Of a stretch of DNA of 10,926 nucleotides, positions 1 to 5,370 are shown in pieces (position 1 is the first letter of the stretch; each line of letters begins with the position of its first letter). Both the position numbers and the translations under genes were made by a program. Source of the stretch: Actinomycetes bacterium (GTDB lineage Bacteria; Actinomycetota; Acidimicrobiia; Acidimicrobiales; RAAP-2); the NCBI GenBank assembly GCA_021850345.1, contig JAJZMN010000256.1, positions 1 to 10,926 on the forward strand. The letters run 5' to 3'. A model generated the notes under the pieces. That model was not told the DNA's origin and did no database searches. It saw only the letters and a program-made list of their open reading frames with translations.

Positions 1-661
1 CGGTGACGAGCTCCACGTCGCGCGCTTCGAGCATGCCCCCGAGCCTGCGGGCGCTCACCGGCTTGGTGAAGGCGGCATCGAGCGGGGTGACGTAGGAGAT
101 CTGCACCTTGTCGCGAATGCCTCTCTCGTGGAAGTACCAGTCGGCGAGGAAGCAGAACTCGAGTGGTGCGACGGGGCACTTGATCGGGAGGTCGACGACG
201 TTGACCACCATCTTGCCCCCGTCGAAGGTGGCGAGCGCACCCTCGAGCGCGCCGGCACCCTCGGGTGTGTAGAAGGTGAACACCTTCTCCATCCACCCGG
301 GACCCGTCATGCCGTCGGTCTGGTCGGGCTGGACGACCGCCCCGGTGGCGACGACGAGGACGTCGTACTCCAGTTCGCGACCGCTTGCGAGACGGACCCG
401 ATCAGCCGCGATGTCGACGTGGTCGATGGCGCTCAGCTCGTAGGAGATGCCTCGGTGCAGCTGGCGTTCGCGGGACCGCACGATGTCCTCGGGGTGGGTG
501 AGCCCGAAGGGGACGAAGAGGAGGCCTGGCTGGTAGACGTGCCGGTCGTCTTGGTCGACCACGGTGATCTCCGCTTCGGAGCGGGTGTACACGCGCCGGA
601 GGCGGTTCGCTGCGAGCGTCCCGCCGGTTCCTCCGCCCAGGATGACGATACGCGTGGCCAT
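1..661 (-). CDS. FAD/NAD(P)-binding oxidoreductase, sulfide:quinone oxidoreductase-like (partial, C-terminus outside window)
   Basis: The minus strand reads without a stop from an ATG at 661 to the window edge, giving 220 N-terminal residues of a protein that is usually about 380-430 aa. It opens with the Rossmann dinucleotide-binding motif VILGGGTGG (residues 6-14). The acidic end of the second strand follows (ITVVDQDD, about 32-39), then HVYQPGLLFVPFG (41-53) and the VATGA segment (104-108). This layout is that of the FAD-dependent pyridine-nucleotide-disulfide fold. The run KCPVAPLEFC (161-170) puts Cys162 where SQR-type enzymes carry a redox Cys before AP, which supports an SQR-like membrane-associated sulfide- or quinone-linked oxidoreductase over NADH dehydrogenase 2. 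SQR normally uses three cysteines, and the last lies outside the window, so substrate is inferred. The start is chosen because the glycine motif follows at once; an AGGA lies about 8 nt upstream. Confidence 0.8.
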   Translation of the reverse strand, partial: MATRIVILGGGTGGTLAANRLRRVYTRSEAEITVVDQDDRHVYQPGLLFVPFGLTHPEDIVRSRERQLHRGISYELSAIDHVDIAADRVRLASGRELEYDVLVVATGAVVQPDQTDGMTGPGWMEKVFTFYTPEGAGALEGALATFDGGKMVVNVVDLPIKCPVAPLEFCFLADWYFHERGIRDKVQISYVTPLDAAFTKPVSARRLGGMLEARDVELVT

Positions 662-674
662 GTCGTCATCCTAG

Positions 675-801
675 GAGGGTGCGGTCGCCCCGACTAGGGC
701 CGAAGGTCCCAACCGTCCGCGCATCACAGCGGACGGCGGTGATATCGGGATCGGAGGAGGTGACCACCTGGGGACCGGCTGGCCGAGGGTGCGGTCGCCC
801 C
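675..801. repeat. 17-bp direct repeat pair upstream of the SQR-like gene
   Basis: An exact 17-bp word, GAGGGTGCGGTCGCCCC, occurs at 675-691 and again at 785-801, 110 bp apart. The proximal copy touches the probable ribosome-binding region of the SQR-like gene, which starts at 661 on the minus strand. The repeat lies in a 251-bp spacer (662-912) that shows no gene. Possible origins are a small duplication, paired regulator sites or a deletion scar; the sequence does not decide between them. Confidence 0.6.
758..769. promoter_or_regulatory. short perfect inverted repeat in the spacer before the SQR-like gene
   Basis: AGGTGACCACCT is a 5+2+5 perfect inverted repeat about 100 bp upstream of the start at 661. 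A dyad in an otherwise empty upstream region is where a repressor or activator site could sit. No -35/-10 pair was clear enough to anchor it, so the regulatory role is only a possibility. Confidence 0.25.
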
Positions 802-842
802 CGCCCTCCCACCTGCTCACGCACCAGGCACCGGTTCGGGCG

Positions 843-873
843 TGCACCGCCGTGCGGGCATGCACCGCCGTGC
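843..873. repeat. two-copy 18-bp-period tandem repeat
   Basis: TGCACCGCCGTGC occurs at 843-855 and at 861-873, a period of 18 bp with 13 identical bases. It lies just downstream of the comF stop codon. It is too short to call a minisatellite and may simply reflect local GC-rich slippage. Confidence 0.55.
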
Positions 874-912
874 CTTCGACCACACGTCGTACAGGTAGCC
901 CGCCGTGGGCCC

Positions 913-1617
913 TCAGAGCTGGCGCGTCTGGGACCAGCAGTGCACGCAGCGCCGGGGGGACCACCGGTTGGCCGGCTGGGCGGACCATGCGAGCACGCCG
1001 TGCGACGGCGGCCAGCTGTCGTTCTGGCGGCGACCGAGCACCACCGGGTACACGCGCTCTGCGCCGCTGGCCATGAGGGCGGCGACCGACGCATGGAGGT
1101 GGGCACCGGTGGTGTAGGTGTCGTCGAAGAGCAGCACCCGGCGTCCGCCGACACGGGCGGCGTCGGCCACGTAGGCGTCGGCTTCGGCGAGATTGCGCTC
1201 CACCTTGCCAGGCCCCGGGGCGAGCAGCGCCTCTACGCGCGAAGCGAGGAGGTCGGTCATCTTCAAGGTGGCTGCCAGGGGGTTGCTGCCCGCCGGCCGG
1301 CGGCTCGACGGCACTACCGTCACGACGTCGAACCCGTGTGGCGCGACGCAGTCGAGGTGGTAGGTGAGGAACACCTCGACCAGGCCCGCGAGGCGCAGGC
1401 GCTGTGTCGCTGCCAGCTGTCGGTGGTCGCTCTTGTACTGGACGAGCGCCGCGTAGATCTGCGATCCGTCGGTCGCCAGGGAGATCGGCGTGACCGGGTA
1501 CAGCGGGCCGAGCACTGCGGTGATGGCGCGGCAGCTCTGACAGAGGGTGGCCGACGCGCCGGCAAGCGCACCGCAGCAGGTTCGACAGACCCCCGGTCCC
1601 GGCGGCTTGACGGCCAT
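913..1617 (-). CDS. comF: ComF family phosphoribosyltransferase
   Basis: This 234-aa cytoplasmic protein has the ComF layout. An N-terminal zinc-ribbon-like pair, CRTCC and CQSC, is followed by the family segment VVPSSRRPAGSNPLA in mid-protein. A type I phosphoribosyltransferase PRPP-binding loop, VLLFDDTYTTG, sits in the C-terminal half. The two aspartates and TTG of that loop are intact, so PRPP binding is likely. ComF proteins are linked to late DNA-uptake steps and replication-fork repair, but their reaction is not settled. An unusual tail carries an extra CVHCW motif close to the stop, outside the classic fold. I chose ATG 1617 because GAGG lies 6 nt upstream. A TTG at 1662 would add 15 residues and overlap the dprA stop, but has no visible Shine-Dalgarno. 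It lies 37 bp downstream of dprA and is probably co-transcribed with it. Confidence 0.85.
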   Translation of the reverse strand: MAVKPPGPGVCRTCCGALAGASATLCQSCRAITAVLGPLYPVTPISLATDGSQIYAALVQYKSDHRQLAATQRLRLAGLVEVFLTYHLDCVAPHGFDVVTVVPSSRRPAGSNPLAATLKMTDLLASRVEALLAPGPGKVERNLAEADAYVADAARVGGRRVLLFDDTYTTGAHLHASVAALMASGAERVYPVVLGRRQNDSWPPSHGVLAWSAQPANRWSPRRCVHCWSQTRQL

Positions 1618-1654
1618 GCACGCCTCGAGGAGCGCGCCGGCGGCAGTGCCGGAG

Positions 1655-2587
1655 CTAGCCAAGGACGAGCTGCGCCGGAGGGGCGGTCACGGTCGAGGCG
1701 GCCAGGTGCGTGAGCACGTCGTCGCTGTCGCGCACCACGACCGCACCGGGCCGCTCGGCGTAGCTGCGGGCCCAGGGCTCGGCGGTGACGAGCGACTCGA
1801 GGAGGAAGAGCTGCTTCCCGTGCTCGAGGCACTTGCGGGCCTGCTGGCGGGCGCCGGAGGTCTCGCCGGCCTCGATGACGACCGTGCCGGCGGCGAGGCC
1901 CGACGTGGTGACGTTTCGCAGGGGGAACGTCGCAGGGGTGGGGGGCGCCTGTGGCCAGAACTGGGAGACCACCGCGCCACCAGATGCCACGATCCGGTGC
2001 GCGAGGTCCGTGTTCTGTGCCGGGTAGATCGGCGCGGCGATGCCGTGACCGAGCACGGCGACGGTTCGCCCGCCGGCGTCGACGGCGCCTCGGTGGGCGG
2101 CGGTGTCGATCCCCGTCGCGAGGCCCGACACCACGGTCGTCCCGGCGGCTGCCAGCCCTCGAGCCAGCCGGGCAGCCTGGTCGGCTCCACCTGGCGACGG
2201 GCGGCGTGTGCCGACCACGGCGACAGCCTGCCGCTGGCAGAGCGCCAGATCTCCTCGTACGAACAGCGCCGGGGTGCGATCCGAGGTCCGGCGGAGGGTG
2301 GTCGGGTAGGCCTCGTCGAGGACGGTGACCAGCTCGACGTCAGGGTGCTCGGCCGCCAGGCGGTCGAGCATGGCGCCGACTTGCTCCAGGTGGTCTGCGG
2401 TGGCGTGCCGGCGCAGCGAGCCGGCCAGCGTGGTGTCCACCGGCTCGAAGCCCGACAGGCGGTCGTCGAGCACACGCAGCGCACTGCCAGCCCCCTCGAC
2501 CAACCTGGCCACCCGGTGCCGGGCGACCCCGAGCTCGTCTGCTGCCTGCACCAGGACGAGAAGCGCCACGTGCTCTGAAGATGCCAC
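1655..2587 (-). CDS. dprA: DNA-processing protein DprA/Smf family
   Basis: This 310-aa protein carries the DprA Rossmann-like core. VAVVGTRRPSPGG (about 122-134) is the nucleotide-fold entry, and VVSGLATGIDTAAHRGA (152-168) is the family signature. VLGHG, YPAQN and FPLRN (about 221-225) follow, then ETSGARQQARKCLEHG near the C-terminus. DprA binds single-stranded DNA and loads RecA during transformation; the core belongs to the SLOG superfamily. Departures from the norm are SQF where SEY is usual, and no obvious C-terminal winged helix. The reading frame stays open to a GTG at 2722, but I prefer GTG 2587: AGGGGAC lies just upstream, and the extra 45 residues are Arg/Ala-rich and unlike the family. 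A TACGAT at 2625-2620 (minus strand) is a weak -10 candidate. It is paired with comF, suggesting a DNA-uptake, repair or conflict module. Confidence 0.88.
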   Translation of the reverse strand: MASSEHVALLVLVQAADELGVARHRVARLVEGAGSALRVLDDRLSGFEPVDTTLAGSLRRHATADHLEQVGAMLDRLAAEHPDVELVTVLDEAYPTTLRRTSDRTPALFVRGDLALCQRQAVAVVGTRRPSPGGADQAARLARGLAAAGTTVVSGLATGIDTAAHRGAVDAGGRTVAVLGHGIAAPIYPAQNTDLAHRIVASGGAVVSQFWPQAPPTPATFPLRNVTTSGLAAGTVVIEAGETSGARQQARKCLEHGKQLFLLESLVTAEPWARSYAERPGAVVVRDSDDVLTHLAASTVTAPPAQLVLG

Positions 2588-2753
2588 CGCCTGTCCCCTC
2601 GTAGCGAGCACCTGCTGCGATCGTAGTGCGGCGGTGCGGCTGGTGCGACGGGGTCTGCGGTGCGCTGCGACGTCGACGGCGGCGACGGTGCAGGTGGTGC
2701 GTGCTCGGCCAAGGCAGAGCACGCCGGGCGCCTCGACGTGGGGGGCTCCGGCA

Positions 2754-3002
2754 CCGTGCCAGCAGCGTCCGGTGCACCACCCGGTGCAGGGGCAGGGCGA
2801 CGAGGTCAGCCAGAGCCAGCTAGGCCCGCCGGGCAGGCAGATGGCCGGCGGGCAGGAGGCGTCGGAAGACCGCTGCCACCTCCAGGCCGATCAGCTCCGG
2901 AGCCACCAGCTGCTCGTGGCGGAGGCGCCGGCACGCCTCGTCCCCGGCGGCACCGTCGTCTCCGAGCGCAGGCGCCAGCACGCTGGCATCAACGACGATC
3001 AC
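2754..3002 (-). pseudogene. vapC: VapC (PIN-domain) toxin, broken by an in-frame TAG
   Basis: From GTG 3002 the frame reads a clear VapC N-terminus: VIVVDASVLAPAL with Asp5, then LVAPELIGLEVAAVFRRLL with Glu41 at the second metal-binding position. After 60 codons a TAG (2822-2820) stops it. The same frame then continues with PIN-like residues, LALADLVALPLHRVVHRTLL, before similarity fades near 2754. VapC proteins are about 125-135 aa and need two more acidic residues in the second half. Those are missing here, so the product cannot be an active RNase. A GAG-to-TAG change would explain the stop, since relatives often have Ala-Glu there. Downstream DNA towards dprA looks deleted or scrambled. 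It is a dead relative of the intact VapC at 9500-9874, of a different VapC subtype. Confidence 0.75.
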
Positions 3003-3087
3003 GGTCGTCGCGCAGCGCCGCCACTGCCTCGGAGAACGGGACCGACCCACCAGCCCGGCCGCCGACCCGTCGTCGAGAGGTCGAACG
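2989..3087 (-). pseudogene. possible remnant of the antitoxin partner of the broken VapC
   Basis: A second minus-strand frame ends in VPFSEAVAALRDDRDRR and a TGA at 2991-2989, overlapping the GTG start of the broken vapC by 14 nt. A stop-start overlap of this kind is the usual vapB/vapC arrangement, and an acidic/basic amphipathic tail is typical of antitoxin C-termini. Upstream, the frame runs into the tRNA gene with no antitoxin-like N-terminus or start. If it is an antitoxin, only its last 20-30 residues survive. The call rests on position more than on sequence. Confidence 0.25.
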
Positions 3088-3143
3088 TGGCCTCAAAGGC
3101 CCGGTGCGGCCGTCTTGACGCCAAATTCCGCCAGCAGCTCGAG

Positions 3144-3230
3144 CGGAGGAGGTGGGATTCGAACCCACGGTGGCCTTGCGACCACAACGGTTTTCGAGAC
3201 CGTCCGATTCGTCCACTCTCGCACTCCTCC
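3144..3230 (-). tRNA. tRNA-Ser (anticodon CGA)
   Basis: The 87-nt minus-strand sequence folds as a class II tRNA. The acceptor arms are GGAGGAG (3230-3224) and CTCCTCC (3151-3145), with discriminator G at 3144. The anticodon stem ACGGT/ACCGT encloses the loop CTCGAAA, giving anticodon CGA (complement of 3194-3196), which reads UCG. A long variable arm of the form GTGGTC-GCAA-GGCCAC identifies serine. The T arm contains GTGGGTTCGAATCCCAC. The 3' CCA is not encoded (next bases CTC). It faces the broken vapC on its 3' side and the integrase remnants on its 5' side. No convincing -35/-10 pair was found upstream. A GTACCC/GGGTAC inverted repeat with a 3-nt spacer lies at 3273-3287. Confidence 0.96.
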
Positions 3231-3377
3231 CAGTCGGTACGATGGCCGCTCGTGGATCCCGATCACCGACCCGTACCCCCAGGGTACACCGGGGCCCGGC
3301 GAGCGCCGACTGCGCCGACGGCGGGAGCCCCGCACGGTCCGGCCGTGGCACCACACCACAGAGCAGATCCCTGGAGC

Positions 3378-3509
3378 ACGGTGGGCAAAGCCGAGATCGC
3401 GCGTCGCCATGGGCACTCGGTCGCGGGCATGGAGCAGGTCTACGCGAGCTCGATGACCGACCCTATCGCACGGGGCAACGCGGCCCCAGGCCGGCTGCTG
3501 CCGGCGTAG
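3378..3509 (+). pseudogene. 3' end of a tyrosine recombinase (integrase) gene, remnant 1
   Basis: The plus frame from about 3378 to the TAG at 3507-3509 reads AEIARRHGHSVAGMEQVYA followed by about 20 residues. The pattern (hydrophobic)-A-x-x-x-G-H-S-V, seven residues, then V-Y-A matches the last catalytic stretch of phage-type integrases: the His/Trp-position histidine in GHS and the nucleophilic tyrosine in VYA, then a short tail. The upstream sequence in this frame (3240-3377) is Pro/Arg-rich and lacks the catalytic Arg and HxxR boxes. Only the extreme C-terminus survives, so it cannot be functional. It lies about 150 bp from the 5' end of tRNA-Ser, a normal neighbourhood for an integrase. 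Confidence 0.55.
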
Positions 3510-3521
3510 CGGCACGCACGG

Positions 3522-3662
3522 CTCCTCCTCCGGCACCAACACCTCCAGCAGTAGCACCAGCGAGCCGAACGCGAACAGCGTCTCGTCGGGGCCGGTTGGC
3601 GGTTCGCGCGGGTCGGTGATCTCTTCGGCCAGCCGAGCCAGCAGGTCGTCCTCGGCGGGCCA
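3522..3662 (-). pseudogene. unidentified coding remnant, no start codon
   Basis: The minus frame immediately after the TAG at 3665-3663 reads protein-like sequence: PAEDDLLARLAEEITDPREP, then a hydrophobic stretch ending LLLEVLVPEEEP. The alternation of acidic, leucine-rich and proline segments looks like real coding sequence rather than a shadow frame. There is no start at its head, and it degrades below about 3522. I do not recognise the family. It may be a separate small gene that lost its start, or the continuation of the remnant at 3663-3861 past a premature stop. Confidence 0.3.
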
Positions 3663-3861
3663 CTACTCCGAGGCGCGGCCACTGCCGGCAGTGAGGAGCG
3701 CTCGGAGGCGGGTGCGGACCACCTCGGTGAGCGCTTCGGGCGTGTCCTCGGGTACTGAGAGCGGCCAAGAGGGCCTCAGCGGTGTCGGTGGCGGCCCTCC
3801 GGGCTGCCTGGGGAGGCAAGTGCCAGCTGGCCGCTTCGGCGACGATGTCGTCGAGTGGTGG
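3663..3861 (-). pseudogene. frameshifted coding remnant, tentatively HipA-like C-terminus
   Basis: Reading the minus strand from 3855, one frame gives LDDIVAEAASWHLPPQAARR and continues to TAEALLAALS. A one-base shift at about 3775 is then needed to continue as VPEDTPEALTEVVRTRLRAL up to the TAG at 3665-3663. The pattern of an EAASW helix, an Arg/Ala helix and a final helix resembles the last helical segment of HipA-type kinases, in which short helices end the protein. This is recalled family resemblance only, with no catalytic residue in the retained part. It abuts the second integrase remnant on the opposite strand at about 3857, so a rearrangement junction probably lies there. Confidence 0.35.
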
Positions 3862-3916
3862 TCACCAGAACCTGCGGTCACTCCAGCGGTATGCCCGGCC
3901 GGGTACTGCGATCGTG
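3857..3916 (+). pseudogene. 3' end of a second tyrosine recombinase gene, remnant 2
   Basis: The plus frame reads GGHQNLRSLQRYARPGTAIV. GHxxLRSxQRYA is the last catalytic box of tyrosine recombinases, with the penultimate His and the nucleophilic Tyr both present, followed by the ARPG tail common in actinobacterial and proteobacterial integrases. Nothing integrase-like precedes it: bases before 3857 read as a different gene on the other strand. The frame stays open to TAG/TGA-free sequence until about 4042 but with no recognisable content. It is distinct in sequence from remnant 1, so two separate integrase genes have left traces here. Confidence 0.6.
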
Positions 3917-4019
3917 GGCTGCGGTTGTGGCGAGCTCAGCTCGAGTTGTCGTGCGCTTCGTGGGAGCCGCTCGCCCAGCGTGCTCGGTCGGGAGTGGTGG
4001 GCACCGCCGCTCCCAGTGG

Positions 4020-4048
4020 TTGACAAACCGGTGGATTGGTGATTCATT
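4020..4048 (+). promoter_or_regulatory. candidate promoter of the amino-acid importer operon
   Basis: A perfect -35 hexamer TTGACA (4020-4025) is followed after 17 bp by TTCATT (4043-4048), matching 3 of 6 -10 positions. A TTTACT at 4047-4052 matches better but with a 21-bp spacer. The stretch is strikingly AT-rich for this window and begins where recognisable debris ends, 45-70 bp before the start of the substrate-binding protein gene. Confidence 0.5.
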
Positions 4049-4049
4049 T

Positions 4050-4061
4050 ACTACACGTAGT
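4050..4061. promoter_or_regulatory. inverted repeat at the likely transcription start, possible operator
   Basis: ACTACACGTAGT is a perfect 5+2+5 dyad, directly after the candidate -10 and 31 bp before the ATG at 4093. A site at the transcription start would suit repression of an uptake operon by a small dimeric regulator. No regulator gene lies next to it in this window. Confidence 0.35.
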
Positions 4062-4092
4062 TTACGACAGTCTTGGTTGTGGAGGACGTCTG

Positions 4093-5340
4093 ATGAAGAA
4101 GCTGATCGCACGGACGGTGCGCGTGTCGCCCCACCTCGGCCTGCGTCGTCCAGCGAGGCTCATGGCCGCGAGCTTGGCGGCTGTCGGGGGCCTCCTTCTC
4201 GCCGCGTGCGGGTCGTCTTCGACACCGACCTCGAGCGGGTCGAGCAGCTCGAGCCAGCCGTACGTGATCGGCGAGATCGAGGACCTCACCGCTGGCCTCA
4301 CCTTCCTCGATGTCCCTTGGCACCAGGGCCTCGTCGCTGCCGTCGACGGAGTGAACGCGCGCGGCGGGGTCGGCGGGCACAAGATCCACCTGATCACGCT
4401 CGACAGCGCGGGCAGCGCGACGACGGCGGTGACCGACTTCCACGAGCTCGTCTCGGTCGACCACGTCGTCACGGTCGTCGGGCTCGGCGACAGTATCGTC
4501 GACGCGGCGCTGCTACCGCTCGCTACGGCGGCCCACATCCCCCTAGTGGCCGTCGCGCCTCCCTCGAGCGAGGTGTTCCCCGCGGATCCCTACATGTACG
4601 AGTACAGCCCATCGACCACCGCCGAGGCTGACGTCCAGCTCGCCTACCTGCACTCCCTCGCTGGAGCGAGCAGCCACGGCCGCGTGGCGGTCTTCGGGTA
4701 CGACACCCCACAGGGCCAGGGCTTCGGCGCCGCGGTGGCAGCGGACGCGGCCAAGTTCGGCTTCAGCGTCGCGGGTGACTTCCTCGTGTCGCCGACGGCG
4801 ACCGACTACAGCACGCAGGCGGCGCAGATAGCGCACTCCCACGCGACTGCCATCGTCTCGGCGGTCGCCGGCCCGAGCATCGCCACCTTGATGAAGGACC
4901 TGAAGGCCGTCGGCGTCGCACCGACCACGCCGATCACCGCCTTCGCGGGCGTCGCCGTGCCGTCGGCGCCGTGGCGCTCGTTCGCCGTGGTGGCCGACTA
5001 TCGCACCTCGGGCAACGAGGCGGGCGTGGTGACCTACCGCAAGGACGTCGCCGCCGCAGGCTACGACCCTTCGTCACCCACGGTCGTCGAGGGCTACGCG
5101 GGCGGCCTCCTCGTCTCCCAGGCGCTCCAGCGCTGCGGCTATCCCTGCGCGCCGAGTGGGCTCCAGAAGGCGCTCGACGCCACCAACACCGACCTCTCGG
5201 GCCTCGCCTTTGGCCCCATCGTGTGGTCGGCGAAGTTCCACGCGGGCCCGACGGTGTTCTCGTCGCTCGTCTACACGTCGAGTGGCGCGCCCGGCAGCTA
5301 CTCCAAGCCGGTCACCGTCTACGGCCCCGGTAGCTACTGA
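4093..5340 (+). CDS. ABC importer substrate-binding lipoprotein, branched-chain amino acid (HAAT/LivJ) type
   Basis: This 415-aa protein is the extracytoplasmic receptor of the operon. Residues 1-39 form a lipoprotein signal: basic n-region with RRPAR, hydrophobic h-region MAASLAAVGGLLLAAC, lipobox LAAC with acceptor Cys39. A Ser/Thr-rich tether (40-54) follows. The mature domain then begins YVIGEIEDLTAG and shows the two-lobe periplasmic-binding type I pattern: GLVAAVDGVNARGGVGGHKI near the start, IPLVAVAPPSSEVFP at the first lobe edge, RVAVFGYDTPQGQGFGAAVA in the second lobe. These match LivJ/HAAT receptors of about 380-420 aa. The start is fixed by GGAGGA at 4081-4086, 6 nt before ATG. CGYPC near the end may form a disulfide. 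The ligand could be branched-chain amino acids or a related solute such as an amide; residues alone do not tell. Confidence 0.9.
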   Translation: MKKLIARTVRVSPHLGLRRPARLMAASLAAVGGLLLAACGSSSTPTSSGSSSSSQPYVIGEIEDLTAGLTFLDVPWHQGLVAAVDGVNARGGVGGHKIHLITLDSAGSATTAVTDFHELVSVDHVVTVVGLGDSIVDAALLPLATAAHIPLVAVAPPSSEVFPADPYMYEYSPSTTAEADVQLAYLHSLAGASSHGRVAVFGYDTPQGQGFGAAVAADAAKFGFSVAGDFLVSPTATDYSTQAAQIAHSHATAIVSAVAGPSIATLMKDLKAVGVAPTTPITAFAGVAVPSAPWRSFAVVADYRTSGNEAGVVTYRKDVAAAGYDPSSPTVVEGYAGGLLVSQALQRCGYPCAPSGLQKALDATNTDLSGLAFGPIVWSAKFHAGPTVFSSLVYTSSGAPGSYSKPVTVYGPGSY

Positions 5341-5370
5341 GCACTCGGCAGGACGTCGAGCAGGCAGGCC

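Noticed and set aside
723..743. ATCAC-n11-GTGAT inverted repeat as a CRP/FNR-like site.
   Set aside because: Arms are only 5 bp and the spacing does not fit those regulators; such pairs are expected by chance.
820..915. Possible read-through of the comF TGA: the frame continues GYLYDVWSKARR to another TGA.
   Set aside because: ComF proteins normally end before this point, and no recoding signal is visible. The extension is short and probably chance.
679..1713. Long plus-strand open frame opposite comF (344 codons).
   Set aside because: The opposite strand encodes a clear ComF protein with zinc and PRPP motifs. The plus frame is Arg/Gly/Ala-rich with no family pattern, typical of a shadow in GC-rich DNA.
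1547..2578. Plus-strand 343-codon open frame opposite dprA.
   Set aside because: All DprA motifs are on the minus strand; the plus frame shows no domain.
2640..2700. Recurring GGTGCG/GCGGTGCG words upstream of dprA as a repeat array.
   Set aside because: Copies are short, irregularly spaced and compositional. There is no conserved repeat-spacer pattern, so it is not a CRISPR or a true tandem array.
3522..3531. CTCCTCCG-containing stretch as a second attachment site matching the tRNA-Ser 3' end.
   Set aside because: Only about 8 bp match the tRNA end, too short to separate from chance in GC-rich DNA.
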